Notes under the pieces: model-generated
Told to the model about the DNA's origin: nothing
The model's input: the letters and a program-made list of their open reading frames with translations, nothing else
The model's database searches: none
Translations under genes and position numbers: made by a program
Assembly: GCA_900540305.1 (NCBI GenBank)
Contig: UQFL01000075.1
Coordinates: 1-7,286, forward strand
Origin: an uncultured Oscillospiraceae bacterium
Lineage (GTDB): Bacteria; Bacillota; Clostridia; Oscillospirales; Acutalibacteraceae
DNA length: 7,286 nt
Direction of reading: 5' to 3'
Part shown: positions 1 through 6,613 of the stretch, in pieces
Position numbering within the stretch: the first letter of the stretch is position 1
How the letters are laid out: every line of letters begins with the position of its first letter

Positions 1-47
1 GAGATCAGCCTCGGTCTCGTGGGCTCGGAGATGTGTATAAGAGACAG
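1..47. other. Illumina Nextera i7-side library adapter (artefact)
   Basis: This is synthetic sequence and not genome. Positions 1-5 (GAGAT) match the end of the P7 flow-cell primer. Positions 6-13 (CAGCCTCG) are an 8-base i7 index; its reverse complement CGAGGCTG is, from memory, Nextera index N710. Positions 14-47 match the Nextera read-2 adapter, ending in the 19-base Tn5 mosaic end at 29-47. Native DNA starts at 48, two bases before the first start codon, so the promoter and ribosome site of the first gene are missing. Confidence 0.97.
29..47 (+). repeat. Tn5 mosaic end, left copy (inverted with 7236-7254)
   Basis: The 19 bases AGATGTGTATAAGAGACAG are the hyperactive Tn5 mosaic end. An exact inverted copy lies at 7236-7254, so the window appears to be bounded by 19-bp terminal inverted repeats. 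These come from in vitro tagmentation. No transposase lies between them, and the sequence outside both copies is adapter. Confidence 0.97.
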
Positions 48-49
48 AT

Positions 50-1444
50 ATGAAAGAGCGTACAGTAAAGCCGTTTGGCATTAAAGACAAGATAGGCTAT
101 TTGTTCGGCGACTTCGGAAATGATTTTACATTTCTCCTATCATCAAGCTTCCTTATGAAGTTTTATACCGATGTTATGGATGTTGACGGATATATTGTCG
201 GAATAATTATGATGATTGCCCGTTTTGTTGACGCATTTACGGATGTTGTAATGGGCAGAATTTGTGACAGGAGCAAAACAACTCCCGTAGGCAAATTCAA
301 ACCATGGATTCGCCGTATGTGCGGTCCGGTTGCTATAATGTCATTTCTTATGTATCAGAGCTCCCTTGCGGGTATGCCTCAGTGGGCAAAAATTGCTTAT
401 CTGTTCATAACCTATATTCTTTGGGGCTCTGTTTTCTACACTTCAATCAATATTCCTTACGGTTCAATGGCTTCTGCAATTTCTCCCGAACCCGGCGACC
501 GTCAGTCGCTCTCAACATTCAGAACAATGGGCGGCGCACTTGCCGGCGGTATTGTAACTGCGGTTATTCCGCTTGTTGTTTATGACAATGTTAACGGCCA
601 GGATATTATGAACGGCGGTAAATTCACAGTTGCAGCAGGCATATGCTCAGTTCTTGCCGTAATCTGCTATCTTCTTTGCTATAACCTTACAACAGAACGA
701 GTTAAAACTGTTGTTTCTGAAGAGGAGTTTAAGAAGAATAACATTGGAATGATGTTTAAAAATGCGTTTAAAAACAGAGCGCTTCTTTCAATCATTGTTG
801 CTTCTATCGTTATGCTTCTTGCACAGCTTACAATTCAGCAGATGTCAAACTATGTTTTCCCCAACTATTACGGAAACGCAAAGGCTCAGAGCCTTACAGT
901 TGTAATTATGGGCGCAGGTATGCTTGTAGCAGCGGTAATTGCTAAACCGCTTTCACTCAAGTTTGGTAAAGCAGAAATAAGCGTTGCGTCAAACTTGCTC
1001 GCAGGCGTTGTGTGTATTGCGCTTTACTTCATCCGTCCGCAAAATGTTTGGGTATATGTTGCATTCCAGGCTGTTTGCTGGCTCGGTCTCGGTGTATTCT
1101 CAATGGTAACATGGGCGCTTATTACGGATGTTATCGACTATTCTGAAATTAAAAACGGAATCAGAGAGGACGGTTCGGTTTACGCTCTCTATTCCTTTGC
1201 AAGAAAACTAGGTCAGGCGGCTTCTGCAGGTCTTACAGGCGCTTTGCTTACTCTTATCGGATATGACAAGAGCACTGCGTTTGAAGAGAGCGTTAAGAAC
1301 GGAATTTTCGATATTTCAACTCTTGTTCCTGCAGTTGGATTTATAATTCTTGCTCTTGTGCTTTGGTTCTGGTATCCGCTTCATAAAAAGCAGGTTGATG
1401 AGAATGTTGCAATTCTCAAAGAAAAGCACAGCGAAAATCAGTAA
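50..1444 (+). CDS. GPH-family (MelB-like) sugar:cation symporter
   Basis: A 464-residue polytopic membrane protein of the glycoside-pentoside-hexuronide:cation symporter family (major facilitator superfamily), predicted to import a small glycoside with Na+ or H+. The family's N-terminal signature GYLFGDFGNDF (16-26) is present. The helix-2 cation-site motif gives D61 and D65, which line up with MelB D55 and D59. It is followed by GKFKPW (81-86), and about 12 hydrophobic segments run through to residue 448. D25 aligns with MelB sugar-binding D19, but the position of MelB D124 appears to be N134 in SINIPYGS, as in xyloside and glucuronide-type members, so melibiose is not a safe substrate call. 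Length is normal for the family (about 440-480). The ATG at 50 fits family N-termini, but only two native bases precede it, so no ribosome site can be seen and a start further upstream cannot be fully excluded. The GH2 gene follows after 85 bases on the same strand, probably in the same operon. The substrate is inferred only from that neighbour. Confidence 0.93.
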   Translation: MKERTVKPFGIKDKIGYLFGDFGNDFTFLLSSSFLMKFYTDVMDVDGYIVGIIMMIARFVDAFTDVVMGRICDRSKTTPVGKFKPWIRRMCGPVAIMSFLMYQSSLAGMPQWAKIAYLFITYILWGSVFYTSINIPYGSMASAISPEPGDRQSLSTFRTMGGALAGGIVTAVIPLVVYDNVNGQDIMNGGKFTVAAGICSVLAVICYLLCYNLTTERVKTVVSEEEFKKNNIGMMFKNAFKNRALLSIIVASIVMLLAQLTIQQMSNYVFPNYYGNAKAQSLTVVIMGAGMLVAAVIAKPLSLKFGKAEISVASNLLAGVVCIALYFIRPQNVWVYVAFQAVCWLGLGVFSMVTWALITDVIDYSEIKNGIREDGSVYALYSFARKLGQAASAGLTGALLTLIGYDKSTAFEESVKNGIFDISTLVPAVGFIILALVLWFWYPLHKKQVDENVAILKEKHSENQ

Positions 1445-1480
1445 TTTAACTATCTATCTATAACAATGTAAATAAATATT

Positions 1481-1510
1481 TAAAGCCGCCGTGTTTTTGC
1501 GGCGGCTTTA
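1481..1510 (+). terminator. Intercistronic GC-rich hairpin (weak terminator or attenuator)
   Basis: TAAAGCCGCCG (1481-1491) pairs perfectly with CGGCGGCTTTA (1500-1510), giving an 11-bp stem with an 8-base, T-rich loop. There is no real U-tract after the stem, only CTTTAGTAAATC, so complete termination is unlikely. It ends 7 bases before the AGGAG ribosome site of the GH2 gene. Partial termination, or protection of the upstream transporter message, would set the transporter:enzyme ratio. The fold is seen in the sequence; its role is inferred. Confidence 0.6.
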
Positions 1511-1517
1511 GTAAATC

Positions 1518-1522
1518 AGGAG
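1518..1522 (+). promoter_or_regulatory. Ribosome binding site of the GH2 gene
   Basis: AGGAG lies 7 bases before the ATG at 1530, a near-optimal Shine-Dalgarno site that fixes the start. It sits just downstream of the hairpin at 1481-1510, close enough for a ribosome there to affect the fold. Confidence 0.85.
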
Positions 1523-1529
1523 AAATATT

Positions 1530-3770
1530 ATGAGAAAAGTTTTAAACATCAACAGAAAATGGGCGTTTACAAAGGAGTGGAGCGATATTCCGAGCGAAGT
1601 GCCTAAGAATTGGAATTTCGTAAATCTTCCCCACACTTGGAATGGCATTGACGGTCAGGACGGCGAAAACGATTACTACCGCGGAAAATGCCTTTATGTG
1701 AGAAGTCTTGAAAAAGAAGATCTCCCAGAGGCGGACAGATATTATATTGAGTTCAGAGGAGCAAATTCATCTGCTGAGCTTTATGTGGACGGAAATAAGA
1801 TTGCCTGCCATGACGGCGGTTATTCAACTTGGAGAGCCGATATTACGGATTATCTTAAAAATCCCGTTTCTATCATTGCTGTTGCTGTTGATAACAGCGC
1901 AAACGAAACTGTTTATCCTCAGATGGCAGACTTTACATTTTACGGCGGACTTTACAGAGATGTAAATATCATCGCTGTTTCAGAATCCCATTTTGACCTC
2001 GATTATTACGGCGGTCCTGGAATAATGGTAACTCCGCAGATCAGCGGAAATAACGCTTCAGTTCAGGTTCGTGTATTTTTAAGCAATGCCGGGGGTGGCG
2101 ATGAACTTGAATTTGTTGTTAAGGATGCGCTCTCAAATGTTGTGGCAACTAAAACACAGAGCGCTTCTTTAACCGAAGCACAGATTGATATTGAAAATGT
2201 TGTTTTGTGGCACGGCAAAAAGAATCCCTATCTTTATACTGCGGAAGTTTTGCTTAAAAGAGAGGACAAGATACTTGATAATGTAAGCACAAGATTCGGA
2301 TGCAGAACTTTTGAGATTGACCCAGAAAGAGGCTTTATTCTCAACGGCGAAGAATATCCGCTCAGAGGCGTTTCAAGACATCAGGACAGATGGGGAATAG
2401 GCAACGCACTTCTTCCCGAGCATCACAGAGAGGATATTGAGCTTATATGCGAGCTCGGCGCAACAACAATAAGACTTGCGCATTATCAGCACGACCAGTA
2501 TTTCTATGATTTGTGCGACGAAAAGGGACTTGTAATCTGGGCTGAAATTCCGTACATTTCAAAGCATATGAAAACTGGCAGAGAAAATACCATAAGCCAG
2601 ATGAAAGAACTTGTTACCCAGAATTATAATCATCCGTCAATAGTTGTATGGGGACTTTCAAACGAAATTTCAATGGCAGGTTCAGACCCCGATTTGATTG
2701 AAAACCATAAAATCCTTAACGACCTTGTTCATGAAATGGACAGCACAAGAAAAACAACTATTGCCGTTGTTTCAATGTGCGACATCCATGACCCGTACAT
2801 TCAGATTCCCGATGTGATTTCATACAATCATTACTTCGGCTGGTACGGCGGCGATACTTCTATGAACGGTCCTTGGCTTGATAATTTCCATAAGGAATTC
2901 CCGAATATTCCTATCGGTATGAGTGAATACGGCTGTGAGGCGCTCAACTGGCATACTTCAAAGCCAACTCAGGGAGATTATACAGAGGAATATCAGGCTT
3001 ATTACCACGAGGAGCTTATAAAACAGCTCTTCACCCGTAAATATCTGTGGGCAACTCATGTTTGGAATATGTTTGACTTCGGCGCAGACGCAAGAAATGA
3101 AGGCGGCGAAAACGGTCAAAACCATAAGGGTCTTGTAACATTTGACCGTAAATATAAGAAAGACGCTTTTTATGCTTACAAGGCTTGGCTTTCTGATGAG
3201 CCGTTTGTTCATATCTGCTCAAAGAGATATGTTGACAGGGTAGAGGATGTAACGAAAGTTACAGTATACTCAAATCAGCCAGAGGTTGAACTTTTCGTAA
3301 ACGGAAAGAGCGTTGGCAAAAAAGCCGCACCTGATCACTTCTTCTATTTTGAAATTGAAAATAAGGGCGAATCTCAAATCGTTGCAGTTGCAGGCGATTG
3401 CCGTGATGAAAGCGTAATAAGAAAAACAGAAACCTTTAACGAGGCTTACAGACTTCGTGAAAAGGGCGCTATTCTCAACTGGTTTGACATTACTGAGCCA
3501 GAGGGATATTTCTCTATCAACGATAAAATAAGCGATATAATGAGCTGTGAGGGCGGCAGAAAGATATTCGAGGGTCTTTTCGCAGGAATTCAGGAATCTA
3601 TGCAGGGCAAAGAACACGCAGGTTTCGAGATGAATGAAAACATGATGAAGATGATGGGCGGATTTTCCGTTGTGAGACTTTCAAATCTTATGGGCACAGC
3701 AGGAGTTAAGTTTACAAAAGAACAGCTTCTTGCAATTAATGCTCAGCTCAATACAGTAAAAAAACCGTAA
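1530..3770 (+). CDS. Cytoplasmic glycoside hydrolase family 2, beta-galactosidase-like
   Basis: A 746-residue retaining glycosidase of family GH2, predicted to remove a terminal beta-linked sugar, most likely galactose, from an imported oligosaccharide. Domains in order: jelly-roll sugar-binding domain (about 1-150), Ig-like domain (about 155-260), TIM barrel (about 265-555), a DUF4982-like beta domain with VELFVNGKSVG (586-596), and a helical C-terminal extension (about 655-746). The acid/base is E379 in WGLSNE (374-379) and the nucleophile is E466 in SEYG (465-468). RHQDR (283-287), RLAHY (315-319) and W512-N-M-F-D-F517 match the LacZ/BgaM-like branch better than beta-glucuronidases, which carry NKHED at the first of these sites. 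There is no signal peptide, so it acts in the cytoplasm, in keeping with the symporter gene just upstream. Translation starts from an AGGAG site 7 bases before the ATG. The GH2 family is certain. Beta-galactosidase is the best guess, and other exo-beta-glycosidase activities remain possible. Confidence 0.95.
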   Translation: MRKVLNINRKWAFTKEWSDIPSEVPKNWNFVNLPHTWNGIDGQDGENDYYRGKCLYVRSLEKEDLPEADRYYIEFRGANSSAELYVDGNKIACHDGGYSTWRADITDYLKNPVSIIAVAVDNSANETVYPQMADFTFYGGLYRDVNIIAVSESHFDLDYYGGPGIMVTPQISGNNASVQVRVFLSNAGGGDELEFVVKDALSNVVATKTQSASLTEAQIDIENVVLWHGKKNPYLYTAEVLLKREDKILDNVSTRFGCRTFEIDPERGFILNGEEYPLRGVSRHQDRWGIGNALLPEHHREDIELICELGATTIRLAHYQHDQYFYDLCDEKGLVIWAEIPYISKHMKTGRENTISQMKELVTQNYNHPSIVVWGLSNEISMAGSDPDLIENHKILNDLVHEMDSTRKTTIAVVSMCDIHDPYIQIPDVISYNHYFGWYGGDTSMNGPWLDNFHKEFPNIPIGMSEYGCEALNWHTSKPTQGDYTEEYQAYYHEELIKQLFTRKYLWATHVWNMFDFGADARNEGGENGQNHKGLVTFDRKYKKDAFYAYKAWLSDEPFVHICSKRYVDRVEDVTKVTVYSNQPEVELFVNGKSVGKKAAPDHFFYFEIENKGESQIVAVAGDCRDESVIRKTETFNEAYRLREKGAILNWFDITEPEGYFSINDKISDIMSCEGGRKIFEGLFAGIQESMQGKEHAGFEMNENMMKMMGGFSVVRLSNLMGTAGVKFTKEQLLAINAQLNTVKKP

Positions 3771-3789
3771 TTCAATATAGGTGAAAATT

Positions 3790-3827
3790 AAGGAGCGTTT
3801 CCGAGTGGGAAACGCTCCTTTTATATT
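3790..3827. terminator. Strong, probably bidirectional Rho-independent terminator
   Basis: AAGGAGCGTTTCC (3790-3802) pairs perfectly with GGAAACGCTCCTT (3808-3820): a 13-bp stem with a 5-base loop (GAGTG). On the plus strand the tail is CCTTTTATATT; on the minus strand it is CCTTAATTTTC. It lies in the 65-base gap between the convergent GH2 gene (stop at 3770) and GH95 gene (stop at 3836) and can serve both, better on the plus strand. Confidence 0.9.
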
Positions 3828-3835
3828 GCTTTAAT

Positions 3836-6511
3836 TCAGTTAAGTGCAAACTCTAAAGTTTTGCTTTCTCCCGCTTTGAATTCAACGATTTGGGTATCGT
3901 CTGCAAGTCCGCAGGATATATCTATTGTTTGGTCTATATCAGATGTGATGGTAACTTTTGCCGTCTTGTCTGTCAAATTCCATTCAAGAGATGTTATTTC
4001 TGCTCTTGTTCTTGCTCGAACGCCTGTTATTTTACCGCTGTTAAATCCGCTTTCGGGAACGCACGGCAGAATTTCTATTTCGCCATCGTTTGAGTAAATA
4101 AGCGCCTCGTTTACTATTCCGAGATAACCAAGCTCAAAGTCTGTGCAGTAACAGCTGTCACGGTCAAAATTATGATTTGTCATAAGTGAATCATAATAAA
4201 TCTTGCTGTTCATGAGAGTGACAAGCGATTCGGTCAGGTCAGTCCTGTTTTTAAGCCTTGTGCTTATAAGACTTCTGTGAACAAGCGCGTGGCTTGCTTC
4301 GTTTTCACTTGTTCTGTTTATGATAGCCTGTTCGCACGCTGTTTTAAGTTCTTCGTTATCCTGCGTTTCGTTCATAGGCCATGCGCAGTAAAGATGGCTG
4401 AGATGTCTGTGCTCATTGTTTTCTTCAAACTGATTGCACGCCCATTCTTTCAGTGCGCCTGTATCGTCATAAGTGTAAACAGGGACATTGCTTTTAAGTT
4501 CTTCCCATTTACTTGTGTCTGCATTTTCGTCAATGTCTTTCATAACATTGATAAGCATTTCAAGATTGCTGTTGCACGCCGAAATGTCAATAGCGCAGTT
4601 CGCAGTTGATGGGCTGTTGTAATTTGCAGGGTTGTTTTCGGGAGAGTAGCTCGGAAGAATACAGTACTTTTCTCCGTCCTCAAGCGTTGTTTTACCCTCT
4701 TCATAATGAATATTTCCCTGAGCATCGGTGTAATATTCTGCGCTCATAAGCTGATCCCAGTAGTTGGCGCTCTTTATAAGAAGCGGAAGAAGAATTTCTT
4801 TTTCAAGGTCAAGGTATCCTCTCTCCTCGATTGCCTTAATGTCCTCGTCCGTAAGGTCGTCGGCAGTTGTGGAAAGTACGGATTTTAAATCGTTAAGATT
4901 AAATTCATCGCTGAGCGGAATCTGAATATTTCCGTAGCACTGAATTGTTTCGTATAACGGCTGAAGCAACCAAGAGGCGCCTGCGTTCCAGTATCTGAAC
5001 GGGTAAGGATAGCAGGTTTCAGTGATTACTGCGCAGTCTCCGTCCGTGTTAACGGGTGCCTGAATTGCGTCTGTGAAGCCGTGTGTAGCAGTTGCGTTTT
5101 CCTCCCAATCAGGCATCTGCCTTAAAAGGAAATACACATATCCTATCGGTGCGGACGAAATATTACTTGTATTCATTGAGGAAATCTGAAGATTTACATT
5201 TGCGTCCATTGTATATTTGCTTCCCCAGCCTGTGTTCCATTCTCCTGTCCACATACCGTAAAGCCTGCTTGTTGAATAGCCTGCACAGCAGAGGTAAGCG
5301 TATCTGCCAGAGTAATATGCTCTCTCGGCAAGCGCACTGCTTATTTCTTTTTCGCCTTTTGCGTTTTTAATCAGCTCGTCATTTGAAAGAGTGCTTGAGC
5401 CGCCTTCAAGTTCAAATGTAACAGCCTCAAACTGAGGTGAGTATATTTCAAGGTGGTTATTGAGCGCCTCTTTATAATCAAAGCTACCGTTTGCAGAGTA
5501 TTTTTCGGCAACACTCTGCGCATTTTCGTTTAACTCATCAATGAGTTCATAATTTTCCTGAGCAGCAAATTCGTCAATGCTTCCCATTTCGTGTGTTCTG
5601 TCGGATACAGTTATAAGATATACGGATCTTGCACCGCTAATTTCAATCTGAGGGTTGCCATCGCCAACATACTGTTCATCGTCAACTGATTTTCCCTGTG
5701 AAATTTCTTTTGTTCCGCCTTCGCACACAACATATGTAAGTGTTGCATAGCCGCCCTCTTTTAACTCGCTGTTTTCATAGTTCGGATAGTGCGCAACCAT
5801 TGCGATATAAGAACAGTCATCGGAAACAAGCTTTTTATATTTTAAATCTACTTCATTTCCGTCGCCGTAGTTTGCAATGGTGGAAATATCGTCAATAGAA
5901 AGTGTTATGTTTAACGGAGTTCCTGTATCAGACTGTGAAAGCTGTGTAACGGTAACATCGTCTGCTTTTGAGGTGAAAGTTTTTCTTTCCCATGTTCCGT
6001 TTTTGTCGGTGTATTTTACTCCCGTCTGTGCAGTGGAGTAATCCGTGTAGCGGATATAGTCCTTTGCTCTTTCCTTTTCGCTGGAAATTCTAAGCTGACC
6101 GCCAGGATGGTAGTAATACACATCGTCATAGCTTGCATCGTCAACAATGTCCTCACCTTTGACAATGCTTTGCTTAACATATTCAAGCTCGTCTGATGTG
6201 TCAGGGCAGGTGCGCTGATTCTTGTTAGGCAGTATAAAGTGAATGTTTTGGAAGATAAATGTATCTTCATAAGGCGCACCGCTTGTGATAACGCCCTGTC
6301 TGCCGTTTCCGCAAACCATTCCCTGACGCCATGATTCTGTTGAATTTTTCCTTGTTGATGACAGTTCTTTGTAGTCTGTGCTGTATGAAATCTTGGAGTT
6401 ATCTGTAAAAATACCGTCTATGCTCACATCGGAAGATGCGCTGCAAGCTGCCAGATTTAATACAAAGCAGCCGGAAAGAACCGCCGCTAAAATTTTTGTT
6501 GTTTTTTTCAT
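3836..6511 (-). CDS. Lipid-anchored glycoside hydrolase family 95 (alpha-L-fucosidase/galactosidase type)
   Basis: An 891-residue exported lipoprotein related to family GH95, whose inverting enzymes remove alpha-1,2-linked L-fucose or alpha-L-galactose. Residues 1-22 are a lipoprotein signal (basic MKKTTK, hydrophobic core, lipobox LAAC with C23), so the enzyme should sit on the outer face of the membrane. The N-terminal beta domain carries the GH95 opening motif in altered form (W61, CGNGRQG 67-73). The (alpha/alpha)6 region has NVNLQ (438-442), which gives the paired Asn N438 and N440. It also has SPEN (623-626), with E625 as probable acid, and HRHLSHLY (701-708). D791 aligns without gaps to the catalytic Asp of the usual QIDGNFG motif, and the following GEIEILPCVP (810-819) matches the family's GEI-LPALP stretch. 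The surroundings are divergent: DGNFG reads DFELG here, and the usual LNEDTLW motif is replaced by FQNIHF. The mature part has 19 cysteines besides C23. The stop is TGA. The ATG is preceded by GGGTGAT, 6 bases upstream. Family is fairly sure; exact substrate is unknown. Confidence 0.85.
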   Translation of the reverse strand: MKKTTKILAAVLSGCFVLNLAACSASSDVSIDGIFTDNSKISYSTDYKELSSTRKNSTESWRQGMVCGNGRQGVITSGAPYEDTFIFQNIHFILPNKNQRTCPDTSDELEYVKQSIVKGEDIVDDASYDDVYYYHPGGQLRISSEKERAKDYIRYTDYSTAQTGVKYTDKNGTWERKTFTSKADDVTVTQLSQSDTGTPLNITLSIDDISTIANYGDGNEVDLKYKKLVSDDCSYIAMVAHYPNYENSELKEGGYATLTYVVCEGGTKEISQGKSVDDEQYVGDGNPQIEISGARSVYLITVSDRTHEMGSIDEFAAQENYELIDELNENAQSVAEKYSANGSFDYKEALNNHLEIYSPQFEAVTFELEGGSSTLSNDELIKNAKGEKEISSALAERAYYSGRYAYLCCAGYSTSRLYGMWTGEWNTGWGSKYTMDANVNLQISSMNTSNISSAPIGYVYFLLRQMPDWEENATATHGFTDAIQAPVNTDGDCAVITETCYPYPFRYWNAGASWLLQPLYETIQCYGNIQIPLSDEFNLNDLKSVLSTTADDLTDEDIKAIEERGYLDLEKEILLPLLIKSANYWDQLMSAEYYTDAQGNIHYEEGKTTLEDGEKYCILPSYSPENNPANYNSPSTANCAIDISACNSNLEMLINVMKDIDENADTSKWEELKSNVPVYTYDDTGALKEWACNQFEENNEHRHLSHLYCAWPMNETQDNEELKTACEQAIINRTSENEASHALVHRSLISTRLKNRTDLTESLVTLMNSKIYYDSLMTNHNFDRDSCYCTDFELGYLGIVNEALIYSNDGEIEILPCVPESGFNSGKITGVRARTRAEITSLEWNLTDKTAKVTITSDIDQTIDISCGLADDTQIVEFKAGESKTLEFALN

Positions 6512-6517
6512 AAATTT

Positions 6518-6524
6518 ATCACCC
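6518..6524 (-). promoter_or_regulatory. Ribosome binding site of the GH95 gene
   Basis: On the minus strand GGGTGAT lies 6 bases before the ATG (6511-6509). It matches the GGTGAT end of the Shine-Dalgarno consensus with a G-for-A-type change further 5', so it is a moderate site. The lipoprotein signal starting right at this ATG supports the start. Confidence 0.6.
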
Positions 6525-6529
6525 GGTTA

Positions 6530-6543
6530 ATTATATCATAATA
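6530..6543 (-). promoter_or_regulatory. Candidate -10 elements of the GH95 gene
   Basis: On the minus strand two overlapping -10-like elements occur: TATTAT (6543-6538) and an exact TATAAT (6535-6530). Neither has a good -35 at 16-18 bases (TCGTGT and CCTTTT respectively). The TATAAT copy would start transcription inside the ribosome site, so TATTAT gives the more sensible leader of about 20 bases. A good -10 with a poor -35 is typical of promoters that need an activator, and an AraC-type gene lies divergent to it. AT-rich DNA gives such matches by chance, so this is a tentative call. Confidence 0.4.
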
Positions 6544-6557
6544 ATATTTACAAAAAG

Positions 6558-6584
6558 GCGACACGATTGTTGAATTAATGTCGC
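6558..6584. promoter_or_regulatory. Inverted repeat, candidate operator in the divergent promoter region
   Basis: GCGACA (6558-6563) and TGTCGC (6579-6584) form a perfect 6-bp inverted repeat with a 15-base spacer, giving half-site centres 21 bp apart, about two helical turns. It covers the candidate -35 of the regulator gene at 6570-6575 and lies just upstream of the GH95 -10 candidates. Binding here could repress the regulator and act on GH95. The repeat is seen directly; the role and the binding protein are inferred. Confidence 0.5.
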
Positions 6585-6598
6585 GTTAATGTTATATT
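6570..6598 (+). promoter_or_regulatory. Candidate sigma-70-type promoter of the AraC-family gene
   Basis: TTGAAT (6570-6575) and TATATT (6593-6598) are separated by 17 bases, with 4 of 6 and 5 of 6 consensus matches. The predicted start near 6605 leaves a leader of only about 9 bases before the ATG at 6614, with the GGTGAT ribosome site at its very 5' end. Good spacing supports it; the short leader is a reason for caution. Confidence 0.5.
6575..6592 (+). repeat. Short direct repeat TTAATGT, 11-bp period
   Basis: TTAATGT occurs at 6575-6581 and again at 6586-6592, one helical turn apart, within the spacer and edge of the candidate regulator promoter. AraC-family proteins carry two helix-turn-helix motifs that can read successive major grooves on one face, so this could be a binding site, though AT-rich 7-mers also repeat by chance. 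Confidence 0.35.
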
Positions 6599-6613
6599 GT
6601 AGTTGGTGATGAT

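Noticed and set aside
1448..1463. TATC-type short tandem repeat after the transporter gene
   Set aside because: Only about two and a half units in AT-rich spacer DNA; this is within chance and suggests no phase-variation tract.
3270..3617. 115-codon open frame on the minus strand inside the GH2 gene
   Set aside because: It lies fully within a conserved GH2 coding region, has no ribosome site of note, and its translation resembles no family I know. It is a shadow frame.
4277..4609. 110-codon plus-strand frame rich in Phe, Cys and Val opposite the GH95 gene
   Set aside because: Antisense to the SPEN and HRHLSHLY region of the GH95 protein, so its length follows from the conserved gene's codon use. 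No promoter or ribosome site supports it.
6491..6509. Possible homopolymer frameshift at the start of the GH95 gene (seven T on the plus strand)
   Set aside because: The frame through the run gives a textbook lipoprotein signal MKKTTK...LAAC directly joined to the enzyme, so the sequence is most likely right.
6512..6613. Riboswitch or small RNA in the divergent intergenic region
   Set aside because: The region is only 102 bases, AT-rich and largely used up by promoter-like elements. Apart from the 6-bp inverted repeat with a 15-base spacer I see no folded aptamer-like structure.
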